Part shown: in pieces, positions 11,697-22,999 of the stretch
Numbering within the stretch: position 1 is the stretch's first letter
Layout: the number at the start of each line of letters is the position of its first letter
NCBI GenBank assembly: GCA_016584495.1
Contig: WAID01000007.1
Span: 4,388,001-4,452,000 of the forward strand
Length of the DNA: 64,000 bases
Source: Celoporthe dispersa
Lineage: Eukaryota; Ascomycota; Sordariomycetes; Diaporthales; Cryphonectriaceae
Direction: 5' to 3'
Notes under the pieces: generated by a model
The model's input: the letters and a program-made list of their open reading frames with translations, nothing else
Database searches by the model: none
What the model was told of the DNA's origin: nothing
Translations under genes and position numbers: made by a program

Positions 11697-12914
11697 ATGG
11701 AGCAAAAATACAACCAAACTTTCTTGAAACAAGTTGCAATCAACAGCACTGAATCACTAGCCAGACTCCGTCCTGTGAAGGGCTGCCTAAGGAGGATGGG
11801 AATTCTAACATCCTTCCCCCAGGTCATGCTGGCGGTATTCCCGGCCGTTCCAGATTTCATGTTGGTTATAGCTCTTCTGGGGGTTACCGCGGCTTATCTC
11901 TTGCGCCGCCGCGGCGCCGCTCAAAATCGCCGCATCCTCTTCTCAGTAGAAGGGACTACCGACAAATCAAACCCGCAGGCAGCCGACGGTCCAGACGCTC
12001 CCGTGTCCGTCAACTACTTCCCGTCCCGCGAATGCAATTACGCCTGCGGGTTCTGCTTCCACACCAATACCTCCGGCTACATCCTACCCTTGGATGACGC
12101 TAAGCGCGGCCTGCGCCTCCTCAAGGAGGCCGGCATGCGCAAGCTCAACATTGCCGGCGGAGAGCCTTTTCTGCACCCCAAGTTCCTTGGACAGCTGCTG
12201 CGGTACTGTAAGGATGTCCTGGACCTAGAGAGCGTCAGCATCGTCAGCAACGGGAGCAAGATCCAGGAGAAGTTCCTCCGCGAGCACGGCCGGCACCTGG
12301 ACATCTTAGCCATTTCGTGCGACTCATTTGTCCGGAAGACGAACAGGGCAATCGGGCGCGGGGAGAATGGCAATGCCGACGGGGATCACGTGGTGCAGGT
12401 GTTTCGCATCGCCGAGTGGTGCAGGAAATATGACATCATGTTCAAGCTCAACACCGTCGTCAACATTCACAACTGGGACGAGAACATGGCGGAGCAGATT
12501 GCGAAGCTGGCGCCATTCCGGTGGAAGGTTTTCCAGTGCTTGATTGTGGAGGGAGAAAATGAGGACGAGACTCGCGTGCGGGACGCGAGGAAGTATCTTA
12601 TTTCGGAGGAGCAGTGGAAGACGTTCTGCGACAGACATAAACACCTACCGTGTTATGTGCCAGAAGACAACCAAACCATGGCTGGTAGCTATCTGCTTTT
12701 GGACGAGCGTTTGCGCTTTCTCGATAAGGGTGACGGTCCGATGAAGAAGAGCGAGTCTCTGCTCGACGTCGGGGTGAAGAAGGCTATGCAGCAAGTCACG
12801 TGGGATAAGGGAGCCTTTGACAAGAGAGGAGGGGTTTATGAATGGCGGAAACCGCAGACAGTTGGCGACGCCGGAGGTTGTGGTGATAGTAATAGAAAGG
12901 AGCTGGAGTGGTAG
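11697..12914 (+). CDS. Fungal viperin-like radical SAM enzyme (ddhCTP synthase type)
   Basis: This intronless gene encodes 405 residues with clear viperin (RSAD2) character. Viperins use a [4Fe-4S] cluster and S-adenosylmethionine to turn CTP into the chain terminator 3'-deoxy-3',4'-didehydro-CTP. The cluster ligands are C113, C117 and C120 in CNYACGFC, followed by FHT. Other family blocks are KRGLRLLKEAGM, NIAGGEPFLHP, SIVSNGSKI, DILAISCDSF, IGRG, RWKVFQCLIVEGEN, YVPEDNQTM and a C-terminal KRGGVYEW. The protein ends in Trp, like animal viperin. A hydrophobic segment at residues 44-69 followed by RRR probably anchors it to a membrane. I chose ATG 11697 as the first in-frame ATG; later Met codons would keep the domain. 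The nucleotide kinase lies in divergent orientation. Confidence 0.93.
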   Translation: MEQKYNQTFLKQVAINSTESLARLRPVKGCLRRMGILTSFPQVMLAVFPAVPDFMLVIALLGVTAAYLLRRRGAAQNRRILFSVEGTTDKSNPQAADGPDAPVSVNYFPSRECNYACGFCFHTNTSGYILPLDDAKRGLRLLKEAGMRKLNIAGGEPFLHPKFLGQLLRYCKDVLDLESVSIVSNGSKIQEKFLREHGRHLDILAISCDSFVRKTNRAIGRGENGNADGDHVVQVFRIAEWCRKYDIMFKLNTVVNIHNWDENMAEQIAKLAPFRWKVFQCLIVEGENEDETRVRDARKYLISEEQWKTFCDRHKHLPCYVPEDNQTMAGSYLLLDERLRFLDKGDGPMKKSESLLDVGVKKAMQQVTWDKGAFDKRGGVYEWRKPQTVGDAGGCGDSNRKELEW

Positions 12915-15870
12915 GTCAGAGGTGTTATAACGATTCTCAAGAATCGCTGAAGCTAGCCGAGAGCACTTCATGATAGAGGCTGGGAGTATCAAGCTGGTGA
13001 ATGTTTGTTAAAGATGAAAGCTTCGTATCTAGGGTCATTATACATTTGGTTCGTATGTCCGGCTTCCTGTTTTCAAATAATTAATATAGATAATCGACTC
13101 ACAGCATATATTGGAAGCTCGGCGCAATTAAGAGGAGGACATTCGGAGAGCAAGGGTTTTTGAAACCCTTAATTGACTACATAGTCGACAATCACGTTCT
13201 AGCTCAAATATGCTACTGATTAGGTCTGCGCCTGTAGACAGCTGGATCTCCGTCTCTACTTTTCCATCAATCCCGATCCCAGGGTCACTCTCGCCGTCGA
13301 GGGGTCGCTCCTCATCCTCAACTCCTTCAACCTCAGCGACCCTTCTCAGAAGCTTCTTCTAATCCCATATCTCATCATTGGCACGGCATGTTCCTCTCAA
13401 TACTAGCTTTCTAATCTGAAAGCTTCTGCAGCTAATGTTAATATCCGGATCTAGAATTAGGAAGCCCTCCAGACTCTGTAATCGGGTATAGCCCGGCTAA
13501 TAGGAATATTGGAGCGCAGTCGATGCTCGCGTTGTGGATGCTCTGGCTGAGCCCTTGCGTGCCGATGTCGATGTGGACGAGGACTGCTTGTGGCTGGCTT
13601 AATACCCGAGCGTACCCATTGGCTATGGTGATTGCTATTATCTCGGACGGGCAGGTGATGAACCTGGGCCAAGCATCAGGCTGCTCTCTCCTGCCCCCCT
13701 AACGATAGCCTCGAGGAGCGATAGATAGTCAGACCCGATATTCACAAAGCATGCTATCACGCGAGCCTAGCAGCTACAATGAGCAGGGTAGGGACAGACG
13801 CGGGTAAGGCGACGAAACGTACTTCCCAGAGCGCTTCGAATAGAGCGGAAGCGGTGGTGTATCTGTCCAGCAGCATATCAGTCCCACAGCTCGTGTGGGG
13901 CAACCCTGCCCAGACGGGACGGGTCAGTCACTCATGAGACGGGTTTGCTCTGAGACGCCGGTCTGGCCCGGCGATTCGAAGGCATAGGATTCGTGCCTCG
14001 TTCTGTCGTCAGAGAAGCGGCGAAAAAAGAGGGCGGGCGGCTCCGAGGCTAGCTCGAGGGCGTTGTCCAGGGCAAAAAGCCCGCTTTCGCTTGTATCGAA
14101 AAGCAACCTGGTCTTCTAGCAGCCTGCGCAGCCAGGTTCAGATTGCTGATCGGCAAAGTTCAAGAGAGGCGATAGCAGATTGATTGTTCAGCTTAATAAG
14201 ATCTGCTTCTATTCATATATTTCCTTTTCTAAATGCTTTTTTGTGGATAAATGCATAGCTTCACTCTGGGGCGCTACCAAAGTGCCCGCTTTAAACGCCA
14301 CCAAACGTTGTGAAGCTGAAGATCTATCTAATGAGCACTGTAGTGACTGGCCGTTGCTGAGAGTATTGATTGGATATATGCTAATAAGGGCGGATAAGTA
14401 GTCACAATAATTGAATATGGAAACGTACAAATCCTATAAACATTGCAAATATTCACTGCCTTTGGAGCTAGTAATACCGAATCAATATTTACATTGATAA
14501 CTGAAAACTATTTATAAGATCTATTTATTGGGAATGGATATAAGGTTATTTATTCAGCTCTTTAATATGGATATGCTGGATAGCAATATATCCAAGTTCT
14601 TCAGATATAGCTACGTAAGCGTAGCCACTTTGTAAATATTGGATCCGACAATCAATATTCTACCTTCGCTATTGTATATAATTCGCGTTGCTACTTGCAT
14701 ATTGAATAGATTATAATTTTTTTCAAAAAGCATATTAGCAGAATCAATTAAAAAGGAATATCTATTATAATTTGTGATAAATATTGCAGTATTCAATTGT
14801 ATCTGCTAGCTTAGCAAGTATATTTATTAAAATGCAATATACTATAAGCTTGTATGGAATAGTATTTAGATTATATCAAGATATTGCTGAATATATAAAC
14901 TCGAGCTAATAATTGGTCTTCCAAATATTCGTCTTATAATCTGCTTAAGAAATTGATAGCATGATTATTGATTGTAAATGCTCCCGAAACCTTTTTCTTC
15001 TCTGGGATGTGAAGGGGATGGCATGTTTGGAATTTGGCTGCTGAGATGCTTCTTAATAAATCGCAAGGGATTATTTACAGAGAAAGTAGAAAGAAGGAGG
15101 CTAGATAGTATATGCCTCTTTTCTTTGAATCTCGTCGTGAATATGCTAATATGCATACATGCATGGATATCAAGGGCTAGAGGCGACGAATGACATCGGG
15201 TAATTTGGTATGCTATATTGTAGAAGGCACGATAGTTACCGGTCCATGCTGTGTAAGATATGCTGCGCTGAGCTGGGCTTCAAGAGCGAGCGAGTGAGCG
15301 AGAGCCAGCTTACCTCAGCAAGTCTTACACCTATTAATTTGGCCTGCCCTGGATCCCTAGAATACGAATTCTTACCCTAAGCAAACAGGAAAGCCTGCGA
15401 TTCCACAACCACTACTCATATAAGCTTAATTCCTTATACTGGCAAAGATCTTACTGTTCTTCAACTAATATTACTAGTTCAGCCATTTTGGAGCTAGAAA
15501 GTTCATGGGACTGTACTCCCGCGGGGAATGAGGGAGAGGGGTAGCCAAGACTTACGTGAAGCGATTGGCCGCTTCAGATAAGTGCCTCGCGATCTCATCA
15601 GCATGTCAGCCATCGAAAGGCTGTATGCTACTCTGTAGTCACGGGCCTCTGACTCAGCTGCCGATTGTGGCCGAGATAGCTCCCGCCCAAGCAGGGTCAA
15701 ATGCGGCAGCGACTGCCGTTGGCTCCCCGGGAAGTGCTTTTTGGCGCCACCTGCCTAATATGGACGATCAATCTGACCGTAAAAGGTACTTATATGACAT
15801 GGCCCAACTACGCATGGCGGCCTCGCAGAAGCTCACCACATCTATTCTCCGGCCTATCACGACTGTGAAC
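12915..15870. other. Long intergenic region with relics
   Basis: I find no supportable gene in about 3 kb. A short perfect hairpin (AAGGGTTT, three-base loop, AAACCCTT) lies at 13152-13170. The part from about 14130 to 14960 is AT-rich and holds a decayed LTR relic, listed separately. Short frames elsewhere show no motif I recognise. Confidence 0.5.
14328..14600 (-). repeat. Decayed solo LTR of the island's Gypsy family
   Basis: Starting at TAATGAGCACTG, the sequence follows the reverse-strand LTR seen at 27305 and 29265. It shares the TTGATTGG/ATATATGCTA blocks, then GCAAATATTCACTGCCTTTGG, then the AT-rich middle. It is diverged and incomplete. Confidence 0.55.
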
Positions 15871-16751
15871 ATGGCTGTTGCAGGCAAAACTGTCGTCCTT
15901 GTGACTGGAGCGAACTCTGGCATTGGCTGGGAGATGGTCAAAGCGCTCCTCCGGTCGACACGGACATACCACATCCTTGTGGGCACTCGGTCTCTAGAAA
16001 AGGGCGAAGCAGCATTGGAGGCGCTGAAGAATGATGTCGCCGAGACAAACAGCACTATGGAGCTGCTACAGGTCGACGTCACCAGCGACGACTCGATATC
16101 TGATGCCTTCGACAAAGTCCAGGCCACCCACGGGTGTATCGATACCCTGGTGAACAACGCAGGTGAGCTCATGCACCGCTGACCCTTTTCTGAAGCTATA
16201 GTACTGAGCGTTGATTAATGTCATATGCTTATATAGGCATTGCGTTGGACGCGGACTACGTCTACGGCGACATCAGCATGCGTGAGGCCTGGAACAAGGC
16301 GTACGATGTCAATGTGTCCGGGGCGAACATCATAACACACACATTCGTGCCGCTGCTTCTCAAGTCCTCTGATCCTCGACTGCTCTTCGTCACCAGCGGG
16401 CTAGCGAGCGCGGAGAGGATAAGCGAGGCGCACTACCCCATCCCCCCACCCATCCAGTCTGGGTGGCCCAAGAAGGCTGCGGTGCTGCCAAATGCTTACC
16501 GCGCTAGTAAGACGGCGCTGAACATGATGATGCTCTCCTGGCACTGGTTGCTGAAGGAGGACGGGGTAAAGGTGTGGAGCGTCTCACCAGGCTTCCTCTC
16601 CACCAGCCTGGGTGGCCAGAGAGCAAGTATAGCCCGGCGGGGGGCCGGGCCTGCCTCGACTGGGGGAGAGCTGATCACCACCTTGATAGAGGGCGGCAGA
16701 GATGCTGATGTGGGCAAGGTCGTAGGCGGAGCAGGTATCCAACCTTTCTAG
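15871..16751 (+). CDS. Short-chain dehydrogenase/reductase (SDR)
   Basis: This is a classical SDR of 268 residues in two exons, 15871-16162 and 16237-16751. The GT-AG intron splits NNAG exactly. The nucleotide-binding motif TGANSGIG is at residues 12-19, NNAG is at the splice site, a Ser-rich strand LLFVTSGLAS carries the catalytic Ser, and the active site YRASK gives Tyr185/Lys189. SPGFLSTSLGG is the usual post-catalytic loop. It probably reduces a carbonyl in secondary metabolism or detoxification. ATG 15871 was chosen because it lies 11 residues before the Gly motif; the open frame upstream has no domain. No operon-like partner is visible. Confidence 0.85.
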
Positions 16752-18402
16752 TATCGTTGTAGGTGGCTCATAACCTACTTTCTGCTGTCAGCTATCCACA
16801 GAACTCCTGTGTAGCTGCGAGCAGTCGGGGCCTTCTGCCGTCTAGCTATATCTTCGACGCTGGCTGGGTTGCATAAGGTTCTAATCGCTAGCAACCGCAG
16901 GGTGGGGTTCGCGGAATGGTCGGTAGCAGAAAAAATAAGCAATGCACTGCGCCGCACATTTCGCAAGAAGGAATAGCTGTAGTACTATGTACGGTCGGAA
17001 GCTGGGGAGCCGACGACTACGCTCTGTAGAGACTCTGTGAGGCAGCCAAACGCTCCTCGGGTGTATCTCTAGCCACTTTCGACCAGCCTAGTGTTTTTCT
17101 CCTTATCGATCTCGCTGCACCAGCGTCAATACTATCGAAAGAAAGCATAAAAACCTAAATATTGCGTAGCTCAGCCCACAGCCAACAGTAACCTATCTCG
17201 AGCCGATTCAGCGAGGGCAAGGATACTTACCTTAGTTTAGCCACCGCGGTCCTGGACCATGTCCCGGAAAATTTAGTTGAAATCTCGCTTCAGGCTGCCC
17301 ATAGCCCCAAGCTAATAAGTTGTAGATACTATGAAGCTGTTATTCTAACCCGTTACTGGACCAGCCAGCGAACACTTTGAGGGACATATAATTATGTCCC
17401 CGTTTGGAGCATTAACTGCTCTGGTACCGAATGTGGAAGCAGCTACACCATAGGGATTTTTTAATCTAGAAGCTGGCGGCCAAAGCCGAGATTACTACCT
17501 ACCCTATTACCTAGACTACTAGGTAAGGTAAGATACCTTAGACCCTATTCGGTACCTTACATTACCCTAAGCTTCCGCATAGCCCTGCAAGCAATCCTGC
17601 CCGCGGTTGGGAAAATCCTACTGCCTCCTGCTACTGCTCGGTCACCAAGTATATACGGCAGCATACCGACCTTAGGTAAGGTAGCCAGGGTAAGCTGTAG
17701 TTGTATAATGTATATATACATAGACAGAAGTCTCTGATTGAAAAGGATTCATTCGGAGTGCCGTGCAGCTGCATCTGTTGGAATAGGATATTGTTCAAGG
17801 TATTGTCCACATGCATTATGTGCTGATGCTCTGTTCTAGTGACTATGGGCGGTGCAGCGAATGTGCAGAAGACTACTCCGCAAGTGTACGCTCACCGCTG
17901 GCGTAGCTCGCATAAAGAATGGGAATGAAAATCTCGGACATCGCACAGTATAAAAGAGCCGAGCGGACCAATCATAGGTGCAAGTTTGGTGTACGACTCA
18001 GTATAACTTCCATTATAGACTAGTCTGTTCGCCTATGTGAGCCCTCGTTCGATGGAGTAACCCCGGACAAGGGAAGGAAGATACTGCTTACCAAGTACCG
18101 TCAGGAGAGCCTGGGTGGCGTATAAATGGCCAGTGCTTATATTCGTCTCTATTCCGCGGCCGAGGATTTATATGCTGACAAAACAGCCTTGCCTGCTCAT
18201 CATTTCTTTGCTCAAAAAGTCTTTTTTTTTTATGTCTTTTTGCGTCGATATTCTGATAACCTTATTTTTGCCCCCCCCCACCCCAAGTAGAAACGGGAAA
18301 AGAAAAAAGAAAAAACAAAAAGAAAAAGAAAAAAAAACAGCAAGAGACTTGCTTACTACATTTGTTCAAGCTCTCGAACTTATCTAGGAGTCTAGGCCAA
18401 GC
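16752..18402. other. Intergenic region
   Basis: No gene is recognised. There are AGGTAA/TTACCT-type low-complexity stretches around 17495-17570. A TATAAAAG box with a nearby CCAAT lies at about 17950-17972, which may be the old promoter of the dead regulator that follows. A C8 run at 18271 is followed by a purine-rich tract to about 18340. Confidence 0.45.
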
Positions 18403-21276
18403 ATGCCGACCGACTCGCTAGACCGAGAACGACCAAGAATTACTAGAAGACAGGGTGCTTGCACATACTGTAGGCAAAAAAAAATTCGCTATAAGTGCAT
18501 CCCGCATCTCGCAGCTCAGGAGGGCTGAGAGGGCTATTCATTAGTATCTAGAAGGACTCTGACTTCCATGCGGACAAAGGCAATGGAGAACAGCTATGCT
18601 AGCTATGCTAGATAAGCAGCAAAATGCTCGGGCTAGATAAGAAGACTTTACCTGATTGTGTCCTACTATTTTCAGCGGCATGGTATCACCTGCTCGTATC
18701 TCTCTCCGACAGCCGAAACATCAAAGGCCGATCGACAGCTACCGAGGGCTGCCCACCAGCGGGGACTGTCGACAACAAGCAGTGCAGGCTTTTCTATAGG
18801 CAATCCCGAGCCGGACACCTGCAATTCTGTCTTTTCTCAAAGTCTAGTATCCTCAGAGATCGATTCCATAGACTGGTTCATGAACCCCATTACACCTTCC
18901 ACCTCCACGTTTGACAACCTCGGTGAGGACTTGTTTAGCCTGCTTACCAGCGAGCTGGAATCTCAGGTCTCGCAAAGCGCGACCCCAAAAGAGATACCGC
19001 TACCAGAGGGCACTTGGACGAATACCTATCCGCAAAGTGTATATTTTACACAGCTTTGACATGAAAGCTGCTCAGACGGCCGAGAAGCTGTGCTGACCAA
19101 TCTGCTAGCCTTGGAGATTGGGAGTGCACCGCAAGCCTCCCGAACCCGCCAGGACTCAGTCTCCAGTATGCGAGGCCTTGACGCAATAGATCCCATGATT
19201 CAGGTAATAACGACAGTCATGCCGGGGCCAAACCCTGTCAACGCCCCCCCCAACGCCGGTAGCGCTCCAGCGAGTGCAAGATGCCGGGGTGCAGCAGCAA
19301 ACCCCAGCGAGCCTAGCATTAGACTTATCAAGTCGGTATAAAAACAAGGAGGCCAGGGGGCACGCTTATAATGTGGAACGCAGGCAACTGCTATTTCCGG
19401 CGTTAATACAGCTGAATAGAGATGCTGAGCGGTCGCGGCCCCGCTTCGACCCCTGCGTCTCGCCTCTTATTGCGCTGTTTTCCAGGGCCAAGGTTGACGA
19501 AGCTGCGCGGCAGATGGCGGCCGAGGCGATCAGCTTCATCATGTCTTAGGAATGCCAACGCAGTCTCCCAGCAGCCTGGTGGTCGTCCCACCTTGAGCAG
19601 CAGACTGCGCATAACATCTGCTGGGCAGACCTGCCCATCCAATCGCTTATTCGCAGTGAGTACGCCTATACACGAGAGGGAAAATATAGGCACTGTCTCT
19701 TGCCATATCTCCGTCTTATTCCGTCCTCTCGCGAGTCAGATCTTAATTAGTTCTATAGATTGCTTCGAGGAGCTACTAAGGTGAGACTTATTGCTCTTCG
19801 TAGACATAGCTGCCCACTGCTCCCTCTGCTGATAATAGTGCCCGCCAGTGTCAAGCTATATCTGGAGCAGCGCGAGGTTCTCGCCGCGATCAACTTCCTC
19901 CAACCTTCTTTAGGACTCAAGCGGCCGCCGTTAGCAGATGCATCGTAGTCACTCTAGCGGCGTAGGGGTCTCTGTTGAAACCAGACCAGCGCAAGCCGGA
20001 CTGTGTTAAGCTAATAGCTCTCATGGGCGAAGCCCACGACAGCTTGAATGCCAAGCCAGACTCAGTGGATAAATTCCTGGTACATTTCAAGGCACTATAG
20101 CAGTTCTTTTTCTTTCTTCCATATATCGTTGCCACTAGTGCCTGACCATAGGTGTAGGCTATCGTAGCAATTGTAGGTAGATTTTTCTCGCCTTCTGATC
20201 CTTGTTGCGCGAAGCTTACTTTTTCTAGCTCCAACTCGTCCATAAGCTGGGCATGAAACACTTGCTCAAGCTCTTAGCGACTGCTGTATCTATTATCCAG
20301 GCTCTTAGTCTACATTCTGCTGCGGCGTTACAGAGCCTATATACCGAATCATCGGGACTAGCCGCCAAAAGTCAAACGGGCGTGCTGGATAGTATTCTGC
20401 GTCGATAAGGTCAATGCCCTACGTTGGAAGTCGTTCTCAGTGCGTTGTCAGCTCGAATCTCCGTCTGCTCGCATACCTCTGCCGAGAGGCTGAGCAAGCA
20501 TCTGCGAATACAGCATCGCTGACGCCTTCTCCAGTTGCTTCCAGAACCGTATCTGCAGTATATACCACCGCCCATGGAAGATTGCAATAGCAATCAGAAC
20601 TAGCTCCTAGTTCAATGCAGATACAGCAAGCTATGTGCGCGGATCTACGATGAAACATCGCATGCTCGTAAAGACTAGTCTCGATCTTCCGAGAACAAGG
20701 CAAGCATTGCCGCAGAACTCGAGGACTGGTACGGGTCGCTTCCCGACGACGGCCGATTGCATAACAAAAGCACCAAAAATAGCAGTCTCTCTAGGCCGCT
20801 AGCTATATGCATGCTTTATCAATACTACGAAGCAAAGCTTGCACTATTCGATATTGATAACATATGGATGAAAACTACGAACCCACCGCTTCAGTCGCCA
20901 ATAATACCTCTCAGTCAAGAGATCTTCAAGTTTAGCAACCGAATCGAGCCCAATAACATTGTCTATGATCGGTAAAGCGCCATGGCTGCTCTATTACCTC
21001 ACATACTTCTAGCTATTGACTAAGCAACGCGTGACTGACGAGATCTGATGGACAAAAACAATAGGATTCTTCTGTTTCTGCCGTCGCTCAGTCTATGCAA
21101 AATAGCCACGCAAGTCTCGATGTACGGAACTACCGATTTCGAAGACACGCGAGCCGTACTGGCAGTCGCGCATGGTTTCTTCGCGCGAATATCATCAGTG
21201 CTGCCCACGATCGACTTCTTCGACCGCATTACCAAGCTGGTTGACATAGCTATCAGAGCCCACAAGAGAGTAGTAT
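18403..21276 (+). pseudogene. Dead Zn2Cys6 transcription factor
   Basis: The start at 18403 leads after 20 residues into GACTYCRQKKIRYKC, a zinc cluster whose third Cys is now Tyr, a G-to-A type change. Later pieces are recognisable in scattered frames: a linker with DSIDWFMNP near 18870, a middle-homology piece ARQMAAEAISFIMS near 19500, and ELEDWYGSLPDDG with LYQYYEAKLALFD near 20720-20850. The final FEDTRAVLAVAHGFF/DFFDRITKLVD region ends at 21276. Stops and frame changes occur throughout. It sits at the left end of the dead UstYa group and may once have been its regulator. Confidence 0.6.
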
Positions 21277-21340
21277 AGATTTCACAGCCAGGCTAAGTAG
21301 CTACGCGCCTCCTCCTCGCTGCTTTCATGCCGTCGGTTGT

Positions 21341-22147
21341 TTATTCGATGAAGGTGAAGAAGACCGCTTCCTCTTCGACGTGGACCCCAGTGCATGCCAC
21401 GCCGCCCTAGCGGATCCTATACACATCGCCCTAATCGGCCGTCAGCAGCTCATCTCTGTCCATCCATACAATACAGTGCTCCAGGACTACGCGCCCAAAG
21501 TCTAAGAACGAGCTGCTCTTGCCCATCCGGTCCGTCTCCGGACATAATGAGGAGTCCTCCAAGATCCACCTAACGCTCTGGCCAGAGAGCGCCGCTTGGG
21601 GCTGCGGCGGCTGTGCCCAATACTTGGTCGCCTTGCTGCCCGTCGCCATATTCTGCATCTCAGCCTTGGCGAATATCTCATTGAACATGACTAATTTCAG
21701 CTATAGCGCGTCGCCCGGCGATAGGGGGCCCAGCTTAGAATATGTATGCGGGCCGTCTGAGCTCCATTGATACATAGCATCGAGCATCATCTCCCCATCA
21801 GGCAATACTCTGAGCGTAAGGCTTATTCGCAAGCCTGGAAAGCCTCTGCTGTTAGCGTTGATCCCTAGCCACACCGAGACCGCTTGCACTTCTGTAAGCC
21901 TGCTGCTCTCCTTCGCGGCTATCGTATGCAGTATCGTTAAGCTGGCTTTAGCCGCAGCGAATCGCTGGTTAGGGGGTGGCGTAGATAGAACAATGCCGGC
22001 TCAATAGGATGTGAATGTGAACCGAAAGTTCGAAGAACCTAGCTGGACGTCTTATCGGCTCGCAATCTATGCATTGGTTGCCACAACGAAAGCTAGCATT
22101 CCAGCGATAGCAGAGGCGAATGCGAAGCTGAGTAGAAATGAAATCAT
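21341..22147 (-). pseudogene. Dead G1 (eqolisin) glutamic peptidase, full length, killed by in-frame stops
   Basis: One uninterrupted frame of 269 codons runs from ATG 22147 to TAA 21341 with no indel. Internal stops include TAG and TAA around codons 27-32, a TGA where SYWAG would be expected, a TAG mid-protein and two TAGs near the end. The frame begins with a signal peptide, MISFLLSFAFASAIAG. It then shows the eqolisin pattern: SY-stop-AGIVLSTPPP, VSVWLGIN, AMYQW, LSPGDAL, an N-x-(A/T)TG block, and VRWILEDSS carrying the expected catalytic Glu. Eqolisins are secreted acid peptidases of about 260-280 residues, so length fits. Stops without frame shifts fit RIP-type point mutation. Confidence 0.6.
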
Positions 22148-22999
22148 CACTTTCCTCTTATGGGGTGCGAAGACTGTGGAGGCTCCCGCCGCGGAATATT
22201 TCTGGCTGTCGCCATGGCCGCCATCCGCGCTGAGCGGCGGTGGCAGGATGGCCTCGTATCGTAGCCTATGGTTGAGAATAGCTCTCTAAGCTCACTCACG
22301 CGTGAGTGACACACAAAGGGAAGGGCGGAATGAGACAGAGGACCTACATATAGCCAAAACTCTCGCAAATAGCGGCTCAGACAATCCATAGCGAAGTCAC
22401 GACGTGCCTCTTGAAAAATTATCCTGTTCGAAGATAGCTCATATGCAAAGCTATACTACTTCAGATGAGATATGTTTCCTATTCTGTTCAAATATAGGTG
22501 CACCCTTTATCCATTCTTAGCAACCGCGTCTAATCACCGATTAGCAGGTTGTTCGGATCGAAAATGGCAGGAAAGGAACCTGGTCCGGAACACAAGAGAA
22601 GCATCCAAGCTCCTGTCCAGCATGTCATCCTGCAGGCAGAATGCTCATTAGTCTCTATCAATCACATAGACGGAGGATGGCTGGCTTGTGTTATTATGCA
22701 ATAACCATTCGCATCAGATGCTGCGATGCAACTTAGCTTAGTTGAGCTGGGCAAAATATAATGCTGATATCCGTAAGGCTTACCCCTCCTTATAGAGACT
22801 AGATCACGATATGCTTCACAAGCTGAGAGATTCTACTTCTCCGAGTTTGTATTTGACTCTATTCTATCTCCTAGCTCGACTACCTACCTAAATAGGTAAG
22901 TACCTTACTTAAAAAGTCGGGGAGATCATCATATGGTTCCTTCCAAATAGGCAATACCGAATGGTTCAAATGCCCCGAAACAAAGACTCCCAGCTCCGG
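22148..22999. other. Intergenic between relics
   Basis: No gene is recognised. Short AGGTAA/TACCTTA-type low-complexity sequence occurs near 22880-22915. Confidence 0.4.

Noticed and set aside
13152..13170. Hairpin as a terminator
   Set aside because: Bacterial-type terminators do not apply in a fungal nuclear genome; it is just a short palindrome after the viperin gene.
15556..15870. Extended N-terminus of the SDR
   Set aside because: Residues before the ATG at 15871 have no domain match, and the Rossmann motif starts 11 residues after 15871.
22080..22147. Signal peptide MISFLLSFAF as a second RiPP precursor
   Set aside because: The same frame continues for 269 codons as a G1 peptidase, so it is that protein's secretion signal.
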